Positions 34,138 through 45,900 of a DNA stretch of 64,000 nt are shown here, in pieces; the first letter of the stretch is position 1; each line of letters starts with the position of its first letter. The notes beneath the pieces were generated by a model that made no database searches, was not told where the DNA came from, and saw only the letters and a program-made list of their open reading frames with translations. The position numbers and the translations under genes are program-made. Source of the DNA: Reticulitermes speratus (Eukaryota; Arthropoda; Insecta; Blattodea; Rhinotermitidae); assembly GCA_021186555.1 (NCBI GenBank), contig JAJKFL010000427.1, positions 20,174,505 to 20,238,504 on the forward strand, given 5' to 3'.

Positions 34138-34346
34138 AGTTTACTACAAAGAAAAGATCACAGCAAGTCACAAATGCCAAAACTAATACAGCAAAATATG
34201 GAAATATAATAAGATTTAGATTACAGTCTTCTGGCTTATGACATTATGTAGACTGGTGGATAGATACAAATGTTTCAGAGTAACCTGCTGTGTCCCTCCT
34301 CTGTGCTTCAGGCAGAGGCAGCAAGTTCCTCGAAAATGTTTGTCCC

Positions 34347-34862
34347 TGTTGCTTAAAAGTTTTTGGGTTATAGCCCGGCGTCAATTTTTGGTGTATAACC
34401 AACGTTTCGGGAATACTTGTTTGTCCAGTCTTCAGGGTCTTAGGTAAAAAGGATGCCAGGAGGTACGGAACATGTGTTTATATAGGAGTGGGGTCCAATG
34501 GGTAGTACTGAATGGACCAGCCAATCAGGAAGGGGGAGGTGTGGTGTGTTGTGATAGGTTTTGACAGGCACTGGGAGGGGGACAATGGGTAAGAAGTGGT
34601 GGGAGTATATAATATATATGGTTGATGGCTGTAGCCTCAGAGGAAAAATGTCCATGACAGGAGGGAGGGGAGCCAGATTCTAAGAACCGGTACCAAGTAT
34701 ACACTGGGTGGGATTGAGTGGCAGAGAAGGAGAGTCACTGTTTTTTTTTCAGGTGTCATTCCTTACCTCCTGGCATCCTTTTTACCTAAGACCCTGAAGA
34801 TGGGACAAACAAGTCATCAAACGACTCCTGAAAGAAAACAGCGACTCTCTTTCTCTGGCACT
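34347..34862. mobile_element. Unclassified inverted-repeat element
   Basis: Arms 34409-34460 and 34766-34815 are nearly perfect reverse complements over about 50 bp (ACTTGTTTGTCCAGTCTTCA against the reverse complement of GAAGATGGGACAAACAAGT). The core is shared with the broken copy at 53.7-55.06 kb (GTTGCTTAAAAGTTTTTGGG, AACGTTTCGGGAA, GTAGCCTC-GAGGAAAAATG). The sequence just outside the right arm (ACTCCTGAAAGAAAACAGCG) also recurs there. Family unknown; no transposase. Confidence 0.55.
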
Positions 34863-34871
34863 CAATCCCAC

Positions 34872-36505
34872 CTTACTAGTTTCATAGGGATACCAAATTC
34901 AATGAGAATATTATACAAGACCTCCCTCCTAACTGAATCATAGGCTTTCTTGAAGTCTATAAATAGCTGATGCACTGCCTCATTGTATTCCCATTTTTTC
35001 TCAAGTATTTGACGAATGCAGAATATATGATCAGTAGTCGACCTGTTACGTCTAAATCCACGCTGATGATCCCCAATAATTTCCTCTGCATATGGAGTTA
35101 ACCTTGACAGAAAGATGTTGGATAGAATTTTGTACGTGGTTGACAAAAGTGATATGCCTCGATAATTACTGCAATCTGTTTTATTACCCTTCTTATAAAT
35201 AGGTACAATGATTGACTCCTTCCACTGCTCAGGCAATTCCTCTTTATTCCAAATAGAATTAATAAGTTTATGGATCTCAGAGCGAATTGTCCTACCTCCT
35301 GCTTTAATCAGTTCTGCTGGAATTTGATCAATACCTGGTGATTTGTGCCTTTTTAGCTTTTCAATAGCCATCTCAACCTCAGTCACTGGGCTCAGGCACC
35401 AGTGGCTCTGCTGTATGTATTTCAGTCTGCCTAACATCATTAACCCCATGTACATTCAATAGCTGAAAGAAATGATTCCTCCACCTAGTCAAAATACTGT
35501 GGGAGTCTGCAACCAGATCACCCTTCTCATCCTTTACTACATTATTTCTGGGCTGGTAACCTTCTTAAAGTCATTGATGCCCCTATACAAGTCTGATATT
35601 CTTGTTCTTACTGTTTGTTTCAAGTTTTTTAATTTTAGCTTTCAGATATTCCTTCTTTTTGTTCCTGAAATGTCTACTAGCTTCATGTCTTACATTGTTC
35701 GGATTATCTACATTACTTTGGTTTGGATTCTGTAACCACTGCATTTCAGCCAGCTTCCTTTGATCTAAAATTTTAAACATTCTTCACCAAACCATGGTTT
35801 ATGCTGCTTCCTTTCATACAGCCCTAGACTCTCTTTAGCTGAGATTTTGATACTGTCTTTTAACGTTTTCCCAAGCCCTATTTATGTCCTCACTGACATT
35901 CAAGTTCTCCAAAGCTGCAAACCTCTTTGAGATATTTATCTGATACTGTTTCCCAACCTCTAGTTCACTTAGCTTCTTGAGATTAAATCTCTCCGCATCA
36001 AACTTCTGTGCTGCTTGTTTAATTACCGCCAGTCTTTCCCTAACTTTGCAACCACCAGATAGTGATCAGTATCACAGTCAGCTCCCCTGAAAGATCGCAC
36101 ATCGAGTATACTTGAATGCCATCTCCTATCCATCAATACATGATCAATCTGATTATGAGTCTTCCCATCAGGAGAGGTCCAGGTGTATTTACGAATATTT
36201 CGGTGAGGGAACATCGTGCTCTTAACAACCAGATTTTTTGATGTGGCAAAGTTTACAACTCTAACACCATTATCATTACTATCCTCATGTAAACTCTCAT
36301 TCCCGATTGTCGGTTTGAAAGTATCCTCCCTTCCCAATTTTGCATTAAAATCTCCTAACAGAATTTTCATATGGTACTTAGGAAAATGATTGAAAACCTG
36401 TTCTGATTCCTCATAGAAACTGTCCTTTGAGTCATCACTTTTCTCTTCAGTTGGTGCATGCACATTCAGAACAATGATATTACACCAGCGACCTCTCAGC
36501 TGTCT
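34872..36505 (-). mobile_element. RTE LINE fragment, truncated at both ends
   Basis: Closely matches the 8.4-kb copy. Endonuclease part 36463-36023 ([53 protein letters not shown]) is intact where the other copy has stops. Reverse transcriptase 35455-34862 runs [20 protein letters not shown] to FKKAYDSVRREVLYN and stops before the YADD motif. Both ends are cut: the left by the inverted-repeat element, the right near a SINE. Confidence 0.85.
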
Positions 36506-36526
36506 CTGTTCTTAATTTAGCACACC

Positions 36527-36768
36527 ACATAAACACATGGGAGAGTGGCAGTACAACTCCATACATTCTTCATCTTAGCAACAGATGGCCAAATGTTAGC
36601 CTCATGCCCCAGCCACTTCTCCTTGAGATAGAACCTAGTACCAATTCTACAGAGTTGGGCAGGGTCCAGAGCATCTGGACAATGAAGAGAGAGAACTGCT
36701 CATACCAGGAATAAAACCCTGGGTTGTCCAGGCTATAGCCTAGTCATTAAACTGACTGAGCTGTTCCA
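36527..36768 (-). mobile_element. tRNA-derived SINE (copy 4)
   Basis: On the minus strand it has GGCTAACATTTGGCCATCTG, TTGCTAAGATGAAGAATGTA and ATGTGTTTATGTGGTG, which follow the body of the 11.7-kb SINE, and a B-box-like GGGTTTTATTCC upstream. The A box lies near GACTAGGCTATAGCC. It is diverged. Confidence 0.6.
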
Positions 36769-36769
36769 A

Positions 36770-39100
36770 GCTGTTCCATCTCTTACAGTCCACCCGTTAG
36801 CTGCACTATATTCAATTTTTAAAAAACTGTGCCATTGACTATGACATCATATAAATCAAGCCCCCAAAGAGCCCACCATTGTTCTCAGCTTCAAAAATAT
36901 CCGGATAATACACTGGTGTCTGCATACAGGTTGTTCTCAAAATTTTCCAAATCTTTTTTTTTACACAGATTCACCTAATAACTGTCTCATAATAAGTGAA
37001 AATTACACATATTCTGATGTACTAATGATGATGACCTACAAGATTCCATCAATTTTCAAAGCCAGCGGAAGCCAAAAATATGTGCTACCATTCTTATAAT
37101 GATTATAATGAGATGATGACATTCTACAACTTAATTACAGGACAACTTCCTAACACACTGGCAAATGATTATATGGGAATGTGGTCATATGTGGCAATCA
37201 TAAAGATAGAATTCGTACATACTTCACCCTTAGTTACATATTATGTTGTAAATAAATTAAGTAATGCTATATTGCACACAAACATATAAATATATTACTA
37301 AATTAAAGGTTAATTCCGGCCAATGCAGTAAAATATGTTAACCAAACAACTTAAAATAAAAAACTGACGGCACACGGAATACGCCACTACCCATATATAA
37401 CTTACCTGATCACATTAGACACACTTCCTGGACAATGCGAACCTCTGAAAGTAAAGTATAAATTTACAGCACTTATTACACCACGACCTACACTGACCCA
37501 CAGACCATGTAACACATTACCACACCTTCAACATCGGAATCACGAAATATGGATTACCAACATATTTTAATATTACTGTGAGGCTGAACAGATGAAGTTG
37601 GTATTCTTGTATTATTAATGTGCACAACTGTCATAAAAAAGTATATTAATTAAAACGTTTTCCTTCACAACTTCGCCGTCAACTGGAAAACTTTCAACAC
37701 ACGTACTGCCATCTACAGTATTTCTGATTTCAGAAACCAACTGCGAATATCAAATATCCCTACTGCAAGTTGTGACGCAATAGATAACTCATCCTCAGAA
37801 AGAATTTTCACATCCTCTTAGCATTCGGATAGCAATGCAGAATCCTAATCAGGATGGGCACAAAGTTTTCACAAATTACAAACACTTTCGAAATGCGCCC
37901 TAAATGAGCGTTCAAAAAACTAATAACTTACAACATAAATAGAAGTTTCACTAATAAGAAATTAAAAGAATGCAGAATTCGGAGAAAACGTGTCGAAAGA
38001 ACGAGCTCCGGCCAGAATGGCAAAAAGAAGATTCTGGTTTATCCACAAAAAATCTGAGAAGACCTTTGAAATCCTGATCCATGTTTGAAATGATTGAAAG
38101 ATTCTGAGTTGTAATACCCGCAACACGTTCCTTAATTGGCCTAATACCAGATGATGAAAAATATTTAGTTCTGGAATATTCTCATGAAGAACTTGTTCGG
38201 AGTGTGTGCATTTATTTGGCAACTCCTTCCACACCACACCATGACAAATCAATATCGAAATTTAGAAACACGAAATTGCAAAATTTTTTCTAGAATAACC
38301 TTGTGTGAAGTTACGGTTGATATCACATGAGTATTCTTCTCCACCCATACAGCATCCGCGATGGATTGGTAAATATATAAAAACTCAATACCTTGAAAAC
38401 TTCATAACAGTGCTTTAAAATAGGGGTTCTGAATTTATACTCCTGTTCTCCACTAATTACATTATTGATGTTAAAATATCACTAAGGCTTAGGAAATTAG
38501 GTACCTGCTCAACATAGAGTAACATTAAAATATGATTAATAATTAGTTTTTTAGTTGACAGTATACAATAGTTTTGCAAAAGCGTAAATATTAGAGCAAC
38601 ACAAAATAAAAGTCATTGATATACGTGAACCCTGACTTTGCACAAGCATTGGCAAGGACTGCAAACCCCACTTCACACAATAATCCCATAAAAATGGTAG
38701 TAAAATTGTCAGAACCTTTCCTTAGTATTTGTATTTCTTTTTTTCACTTTCATCCATAGCAGATTCAGTAATTTTGTTTCTTAAAATTACACTGCAGTCT
38801 TATCACTTTTGATCTCGATAGCAGCTCTTGAAGGCCAGCAATCCTTGAAATGTCATCAGCCAAATAGTCTTGTCAACTGGGCTCCAACCCAGTTGTATTT
38901 AGGCACATCCTCTGGGATGTAATGGTCAAAATTGAGAGTTGGTCCTCCAAATATTCAATAACATTTTTTACATAAGAAAATTCTTCCAAAAGCAAGTTTA
39001 ATGTCAGGACAGAAATAATCTTCAATTCTCCAATTCCACAATTTAATCTTTCCTTTGGAAGCTGCCAACTTCTGTTTTAGCCCAATCACACTCTGATCAT
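36770..39100. other. EIF2B4 5' region and intergenic sequence
   Basis: Contains the proposed EIF2B4 first exon (37406-37487). Beyond that I see no gene or classified repeat. A 96-codon minus-strand ORF at 37962-38252 shows no recognised motif. Confidence 0.4.
37406..37487 (-). promoter_or_regulatory. EIF2B4: Candidate non-coding first exon and promoter of EIF2B4
   Basis: On the minus strand a strong donor (GATCAG followed by GTAAGTTA) ends a short stretch that starts near an initiator-like TCAGT at about 37487. It has no open frame that could join the coding exon, so it would be 5' UTR. It contains a CAGGAAGTG (ETS-like) motif and an ATGTGA start-stop pair. A pyrimidine-rich AG inside it (about 37445) could instead be an acceptor, in which case the real first exon lies further right. 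This is inferred from splice-site patterns only. Confidence 0.4.
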
Positions 39101-39108
39101 GGCGTAAT

Positions 39109-39142
<34 letters not shown>

Positions 39143-39165
39143 AACACACACACACACACACACAC
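39109..39165. repeat. G33 run followed by (AC)n
   Basis: Thirty-three consecutive G (39109-39141) then about eleven AC repeats. Such long G runs are unusual in an AT-rich genome and are error-prone in assemblies; the exact length should not be trusted. Confidence 0.9.
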
Positions 39166-40082
39166 TTACCTTGTGGCAGTCACCTGAACAGAGAATGATA
39201 AAGTAAATGCATGTAGTCAGAGCAGTATCTGAGCACATCTGGCTAAACATTCTGTTCTTTAATGACCTTGGTTTTATAAAATTCAGTCTGAATGACCTGT
39301 CTCATCACAACATACAACTCCTCCAACAGCCTCCTGGAAGCATGATTCTCCCTACGGAGGAGGCAAAGAAACATTTTCACCTGCAGATTAATATTCTTTA
39401 CTTTTGTATTACAAGCCCTAGGGCTGGTGCACCATTGGTGAGCAAACTAAAATAGTGATTCCAAATAAGGCCTCCTTCATTGAAAAACAAAACCATTTTT
39501 TTTTTAAAAAAACCTTCCCCATTCTAGTGGTAGTCACAGGCCAGCAAAACACAAATCAGATATGCTACCAGGCATGTATCATCATGTCACCTGTTGAATC
39601 AGAACACTTCCATCTACAACACCACCTTGCTGCAAAGCATGCCTGTGTTAGGACAAAATTTCATATTATTGAAGATAATGGAAACCCACTTTTAATGGCA
39701 TGTTGTCCCATTTTGGGGGGTGACAACCCCTGCTTGAAAGGGACAGGTCAGCTTTCTACAGTAATTGGTGCCACCAACATTAACTTCTGAAGCATCAAGC
39801 TAAAGAATAGATAAAGAATCTATGGAAAATTAGCTTCTGAATGTTAAAGTAGGTGGTAGCTATAGTTAAAAGCTGCATTTTAAGCCGGAACAGTTATGCT
39901 GGTGCCTAAAAACAAGAACAAAAGACTTGTAACTTTATGTATCTGCTGTGTCATGAGTTTTGGAACACTTAACATATTCTCACACAGGTCATGACATTCA
40001 TCACTAACCACACACAATATGTAATTACTGGGATCTTGTGTGACTGAGCATGGAGAACAGTCTTTCAGAAACTAACAATCAC

Positions 40083-40200
40083 TCACTGGTTGAGAAATTT
40101 CCCCCCCTTCATTGAACCCGAAGGTTGCAATATTGCATTCACAAAATCCCACCACTGATCCCTATTCTGCACCAGATGAATCCAGTCCACACAAAGGTTA
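40083..40200 (-). mobile_element. RTE LINE tail fragment
   Basis: On the minus strand WIHLVQNRDQWWDFVNAI is followed by a shifted MN-L-P-like end and GGKFLNQ. This matches [18 protein letters not shown] ... GYFLTS of the long copy. About 120 bp, directly beside SINE copy 5. Confidence 0.6.
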
Positions 40201-40207
40201 AGTAAAA

Positions 40208-40482
40208 AAGGTAGTTGTCCCTGTCCACACCATGAGTGGAGTAGAAGTATAGCTCCACTCATTCTTGACCTTGACACTAGATACAAGTGGTTAACACCAT
40301 GCCCCAGCCACTTTACCCTCAGGAAAGAACCCTGGTAGCAACTGAATAAGAGCCTGCATGGGCCCCAGAGCCAGTCTGGACATTTGACAGAAGAGAAAAA
40401 TCCCTTGTCCCTGTGCAGATTCAAAACCAGCACCATCCAGCATGTTACTAGCTGCTATACCAACTACATGATCCTTGCTCCC
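40208..40482 (-). mobile_element. tRNA-derived SINE (copy 5)
   Basis: On the minus strand it has a B-box GGTTTTGAATCTGC, a TCCAGACTGGCTCTGGGGCC stretch and GGGGCATGGTGTTAACCACT, TCAAGGTCAAGAATGAGTGG and GGTGTGGACAGGGACAACT, as in copy 2. About 275 bp in the intergenic interval. Confidence 0.7.
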
Positions 40483-40499
40483 CAGTCCACACAATCACA

Positions 40500-42630
40500 T
40501 TGTTTCAATAGCTGTTGTAATATTATACTTCCATTCATGCCTATGCCCACCAGTGATCTCTTCCAGTTTCCCATTACAATCCTGCACAGGTTTCTTCTTT
40601 CTCTCATCTCATTTGATAACCCCAATATTACATGTTAAAGAGTATGAATTATGAACCTGTTTATTTTGATCGCTTCTCCAGCCTCCCATCACTTCATCCT
40701 AGCAAATGTTAAATTAGCAGCTTGAAATAAACCATGAACATTTTCTTTCACAGCTCTCATAATTCACTGAAAATCATCCAACTTTATTCAATGTTACTTA
40801 AGCTCTGAAGCTGATAGAGGCTTGTAAGTTAAAGATTTAGTTTTCTTACTATGTAACAATGCAAGTGCTGGTTCACATATGAACCAGCTTAAAGGCCAAA
40901 GATGTATATGTGATGTCTGGTCAGGGCTATTGCATACCTCAGGGGGGTGGTATCAACAAGTATGAGGCCATGACGGAATGATCATTAGAAGGGAAAAACA
41001 AACTACTCATGCCACTTCCTCCACCATGAATCTCAAGTATACCCATCAGGGACTGAACCTGAGGCGAAAACCGGGCATCTACCTGCCTGACCTGGAAATT
41101 AACTGCAGAGTAAACAGCATACCGACATGCCACAAATATGTGAAATTACAGGCTTATATGCTCCTTGCAGCAGAACAAAATTAAATGTCCTCAAATATCA
41201 GGTCTGTACCAGCAAACACAGAACATAAATATTGTGGTAAATTCACTGTTGCTTGTTGTTTTCAGAACAGTTAGCCCCTGTTACTGTGCGCATTAGCTTC
41301 TGAAGATTTTAATTTAAAATGAAGTCTTCTAGCCTGACGATGCAATGGGACATAAGATTCTTATAATATGCTGGAACATATCTACCAAAAAATTGCTAAA
41401 AGATTGTTACTTTAACACCAACTCTTTAGGTCTGCCAAAAAAAAAAAAAAAAAAACACACACAACTTGGCAACATTTGCATTACCACTTCACCACCTCCT
41501 GTATATATGCATATACAAAATATCTTCTTGAAAATCTACGGAAACAACTCTGTTCAGACCACAGGCTCTGCGTGTTTTGCTGTTCATCAGCTACTGGTAT
41601 GCCCAATATTGGCAACGGAGAGAAACATGTTCCTTCATCGTAACATTTTTACAATAGAAGAGACACAAATGCACTTGTCTTGACATGAAATGGCACCCTC
41701 CTTCACACCACAGAAGTCTGCAACACACAGTCTCAGGACAGCCTCCATGCATTTTAGTTCAACATACTGCAGTTAACATTAGGTTTTTACTTAGCAGATT
41801 TAAATAAGGTACTGGAAGTGGCTTCCTTCAGCTCCACAGGACACGTCTAACAAACATGTTGCTCATTCCATATTGAAGTTCAGCTGGTGAAACAGAAGAC
41901 ACTACAGGCTGAAAGCTTCATCTCATATCATCTTAAGTGTATCACCACTATACACTTTATTCTTAAACTTGTCCCACAAATAAAAATTCCACAGGTTCTG
42001 CTCATGCCTAAGTTCAGTCAATATAGATTATTCCAACATGTGTCACATTCTATACCTGCTACCAAACCCTTCAAAAGGCTAAGCAAATTTATTGAAGTAT
42101 CAAACCACAACACACAGTGCCTTGAAATTTGAATGCAATCGTCTTCATTTCTGCTACAACCTTTCATTTTTCAGGACGTGATGTCCTGCTACTGGGAGAC
42201 AATGGCTTTCTTCCTAACATCAAAATTAATAATAATAGAATAAATAAAAAATAAAACAACAGTTGATACAACATACCCCAACTGGTGCTTCAGACATATT
42301 TACAAGGCTATTTTTTCATGTTGGAAACCAATGTCTACGTTCAACCAGCACTTCTGATTTATTGCACCCTGGTATTATTTTAAGTTTCCACTATGCAAGA
42401 AAAACTGCAAATGCAAGCTTTTACAACTAATGCTTAGTAAAACAGACATACACCACACTAACAGCCCCTTCTACACCGTCGACTGTTCCAAGTACATGAA
42501 AGGAAAGGAAGCATAAGCTACAATGGCACTGGGAATGAGCAGTGTTGCAAATCTCACAACAAACTGCAAACTGTCACCAAACCATCACGAATAAACCATG
42601 GACCTAACTACTTTTGGTGACAATTTTTTT
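40500..42630. other. Intergenic region downstream of RpL19, no gene recognised
   Basis: AT-rich. A possible decayed SINE-like piece lies around 40930-41160, and an A18 run is followed by AC repeats near 41438-41463. No ORF is supported. Confidence 0.4.
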
Positions 42631-42635
42631 TTCTT

Positions 42636-42659
42636 GGGGGGGGGGGGGGGGGGGGGGGG
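42636..42659. repeat. G24 homopolymer
   Basis: Twenty-four consecutive G directly after a T-rich stretch, about 200 bases beyond the RpL19 stop codon. Length is uncertain for the same reason as the G33 run. Confidence 0.9.
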
Positions 42660-42798
42660 AATCAAGAAACAAAACAAATAAAAAAATTGGGGACAGTACC
42701 TTGTATTTCAGAAGGGAGGATGATACAAAAATCCCAGATCCAAGCTCCAAGCGATTATTTAAAGACAAACAAAACGCATGAAAGCCAAGTTATGAGTT

Positions 42799-42804
42799 TT
42801 TATT
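42799..42804 (-). terminator. RpL19: RpL19 polyadenylation signal AATAAA
   Basis: Canonical AATAAA on the minus strand 52 bases after the stop codon, followed by a T-rich then mixed stretch. The short 3' UTR is normal for a ribosomal protein gene. Confidence 0.75.
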
Positions 42805-42855
42805 TCCATTAACAAAAGTAATCAAGAAATGTAATGTATGGGTCTCAATTTCAAA

Positions 42856-42988
42856 TTACTTCTTTGCGGCAGCTGTCTCATCTTCACGTTGGTAAGCCTG
42901 AAGTAACTCCTGCTTCTTCTGACTTATTCTCTCTTCCCGCCGTTTCCTTGCCTCCTTCACCTTCTGTCGTCTCGCCTCTGCTTGATCA
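42856..42988 (-). CDS. RpL19: RpL19 exon 6, C-terminal helix and stop
   Basis: Acceptor tttataaag (pyrimidine-poor but phase-consistent). It encodes [43 protein letters not shown] and stop TAA at 42858-42856. This is the Arg/Lys/Glu-rich helical tail typical of eL19. Confidence 0.95.
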
Positions 42989-45900
42989 CTTTATAAACAC
43001 ACGAAAAAGATCAATATTTAGTCAAAATAGCAGGTGTTATACTGCATTCAGACCAACCAATCATGATCAAAACCTGAAACATACTTTAACATTTTTGTCC
43101 TAGCCTTTTCTGCCTTCTTCTTGTGAATGAACTCCATAAGAACACGTTTGTTCTTGAAGACATTACCTGAAACAAATAATAACAAAACAAATTTACAGTT
43201 CACAGAAATTATAGTAAACACCATTTTCCATTTGTACTAAGTGTTAAGACACTCAAATATTTCAGTCAGGCAACAATCTGTGTTCAGTATCCCAGCACAC
43301 TGAATCATACAAATTACAGAACATTAGTTTATGTATCAGTCAGAACTGCCATCAGCTCATTACTTAGTTATAAACAATAAATAAAACAGAACTTTAAAGA
43401 CAAATGAACTGTAATTTCTACAGACTTTGGAATGCTTTCTTTCACCATGATGTTCAGAATCTGTTTACACCCACCTAGCCTCCTGTTCAATGGTCATCCT
43501 GTGCTCTATCTCACACAGCAAAGCTGACAACATAACATTCACTTGAAACATGCTTATAGAACAAACCATTTCATATTATACCTTCACAAGGAAATTTTAT
43601 AAGTATATCACTGGAATCATGGAAACAGCCATTACCTGACACTTCAATAAAATCACATTCAACAGCTCAAAGAACACTACAATGTTTCTAATTAATAAAA
43701 TGTAAGATATAAATTTCTGAACCATGCAGCTATGTTTGGGCTTGTTTATTCATTCAAATACAAACGCATACATCTTTCCATAAATTACAAAATCATCTCA
43801 AAACTTTATACAGTGTAGTGACTTACCTTTTGAGAATAACAACACCAAGTATCACCAAAATAAAATATGTCACACTCAGTACGAACCACAGTGAAACCCT
43901 CTTCAGACATTTTTGGAAAATCATCTTTGCTTGTTGAGCATCTATTATTTTAAAGTTGTCCATTCTGTGCACTTTTAGATCAATGTATTAGATTTACTAC
44001 ACCAACCAAATGCACATTATTAGTTACATGTAAATGTTAAACACATAGCTCCGACATGTTTCAGTACAAGTGTATCATCTTCAGGAAGCACAATATGCCA
44101 GGTTTAAAGCCAACTGGTATTAAACCTGGCATATCATGATTGTGTTTAACACTCATATGTAACTATTAATGTGCATTTGGTTAGTACAGTAAATTGAACA
44201 AGTTTTTGGAAAAAATTCAACAAATTAGGCTTATTAACCAGGAAAACACCTTAGAAGGGTAGGCCTGAAAGCATGAGATGTAAATTCTGCATTCAATTCT
44301 TCATTTTCACCACTAAACCACATTTTAAGTTACCTTCTTCAGTGAATGTGAAACAGTCTTCAACTTAAGACAACATACTTTTATAGGCACAGGCAGAGAT
44401 GCAAAGGGCATTCTGCCCGAACCATTCCACAAGCACCACTTCCATTTTTCCATATTTTGCTGTTTTCATCTTTATTGAGCTCAGCTGTTCACTTTCAGAC
44501 TGGAGTCTTATGTATCAATCTGACATGACCACATTTAAAGTTGACACAGTAATGCCAAGTTTGTCAGTAATTTTTAGTACCATTTGCAGTAACATCTACC
44601 TTGTTCATAATGTCCAACTTTCTTGAATTGACAACAGTTTAGGTTTTGTGCTGGTTTTTGATGCAGATGCCATGCTGATCACATGTTCAATAATTAGTTG
44701 CTCTACAGGACAAACACTGTACCTACATGTGCAATGTGATACGAACACAAAATATATACACATTCTACACCCAAAGTACTTCAGATTACTGATATTAAAG
44801 CAGAGGCAGGTCTCGTTTTAGGCGACTTCTTTTTGTGCGATTTCGCTTTAACACAACTTGAAAATTTACAACACTTTTCAAATACAGTGAAACCTCTATC
44901 CATCGTTTTTCAGGGGACCGGAAAATTTGAACGATACATACGGGAAATGATAGTACCGGGAAACCATTAAAAATTATAGATAAGAACAATTTAATGACAA
45001 TTACTACTTCTTGCTGAGAAAATCTTTCATTGACGTTTGTTTTGAGCAAACTTTACTCCTCCTCAATTCAAAGTACGATTTTTCAAGGCCTAGAACACTT
45101 TCACGACCACTGTCACTCGTGCTGTGCGCATAAAAGAAAGATCTTACTTCCATCAGCGCTTCATGCGTCTCAGCAAAGCTCGCCAGCTTCTTCTTCTCCT
45201 TCTTCCCGCTCCACACTCCCGGACGTCACGAGGCTCACACACAGCTCCTGCACTGCTACACCACAGGTTGCCACATGACTGTCCACAGAGACGTAGTCCT
45301 CGAATTTATCTTTGTTCATGACACTGAACTTTTCCCAGTCTTGGCGGAAATCGTCATCGTTGGTCAATACGACGTCACTATCGCCTGAAGATTGTCCCTG
45401 CACGTAACCAGCTTTCTGAAAACAATTTTTGATTGTCTGCTGGGTTACTTCTTGCAAGGCTGCCACAGTGTAGTGCAAAGCTTCCAACACGTTTATCTTC
45501 TTTTTCGTATCTTTGCCTGCATCCATTAAGCAAACAGCTGTTTGCACGAGGCGTTTTCTATAAAGCTGCTTATAACAGTTTATTACCCCTAAATCAAGGG
45601 GCTGGAGCACACTTGTACAATTTGCCGGGTACCGTATGACTTTTACATTTCTTAGAAACGATGTAACCTTTGGATGTGCGGCACAATTGTCCACAAAGAG
45701 GAGAATGTTCGTTTTGTGCACCCATACTTGCGTCTAATGAACGCAGAAATGAAGAAAAAATGTCTGTGGTCATCCACGCTTTATTGTTCGCGTGGTACTT
45801 GGTGGGTAATTTTTTTACATTCTTGAAACTTCGCGGTTTCGGAGATTTTCCGATAACAATCAGCACTTGTTAGTCAGTTCCATCACTGTTAACACAAAGT

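Noticed and set aside
37962-38252. A 96-codon minus-strand ORF upstream of EIF2B4
   Set aside because: No motif, no donor in suitable phase, and a well-placed start exon exists at 34.1 kb.
39455-39790. A 111-codon plus-strand ORF in intergenic DNA
   Set aside because: Composition and lack of motif suggest a chance frame.
45030-45321. Plus-strand ORFs opposite the Tigger transposase
   Set aside because: They are antisense shadows of the transposase acidic tail.
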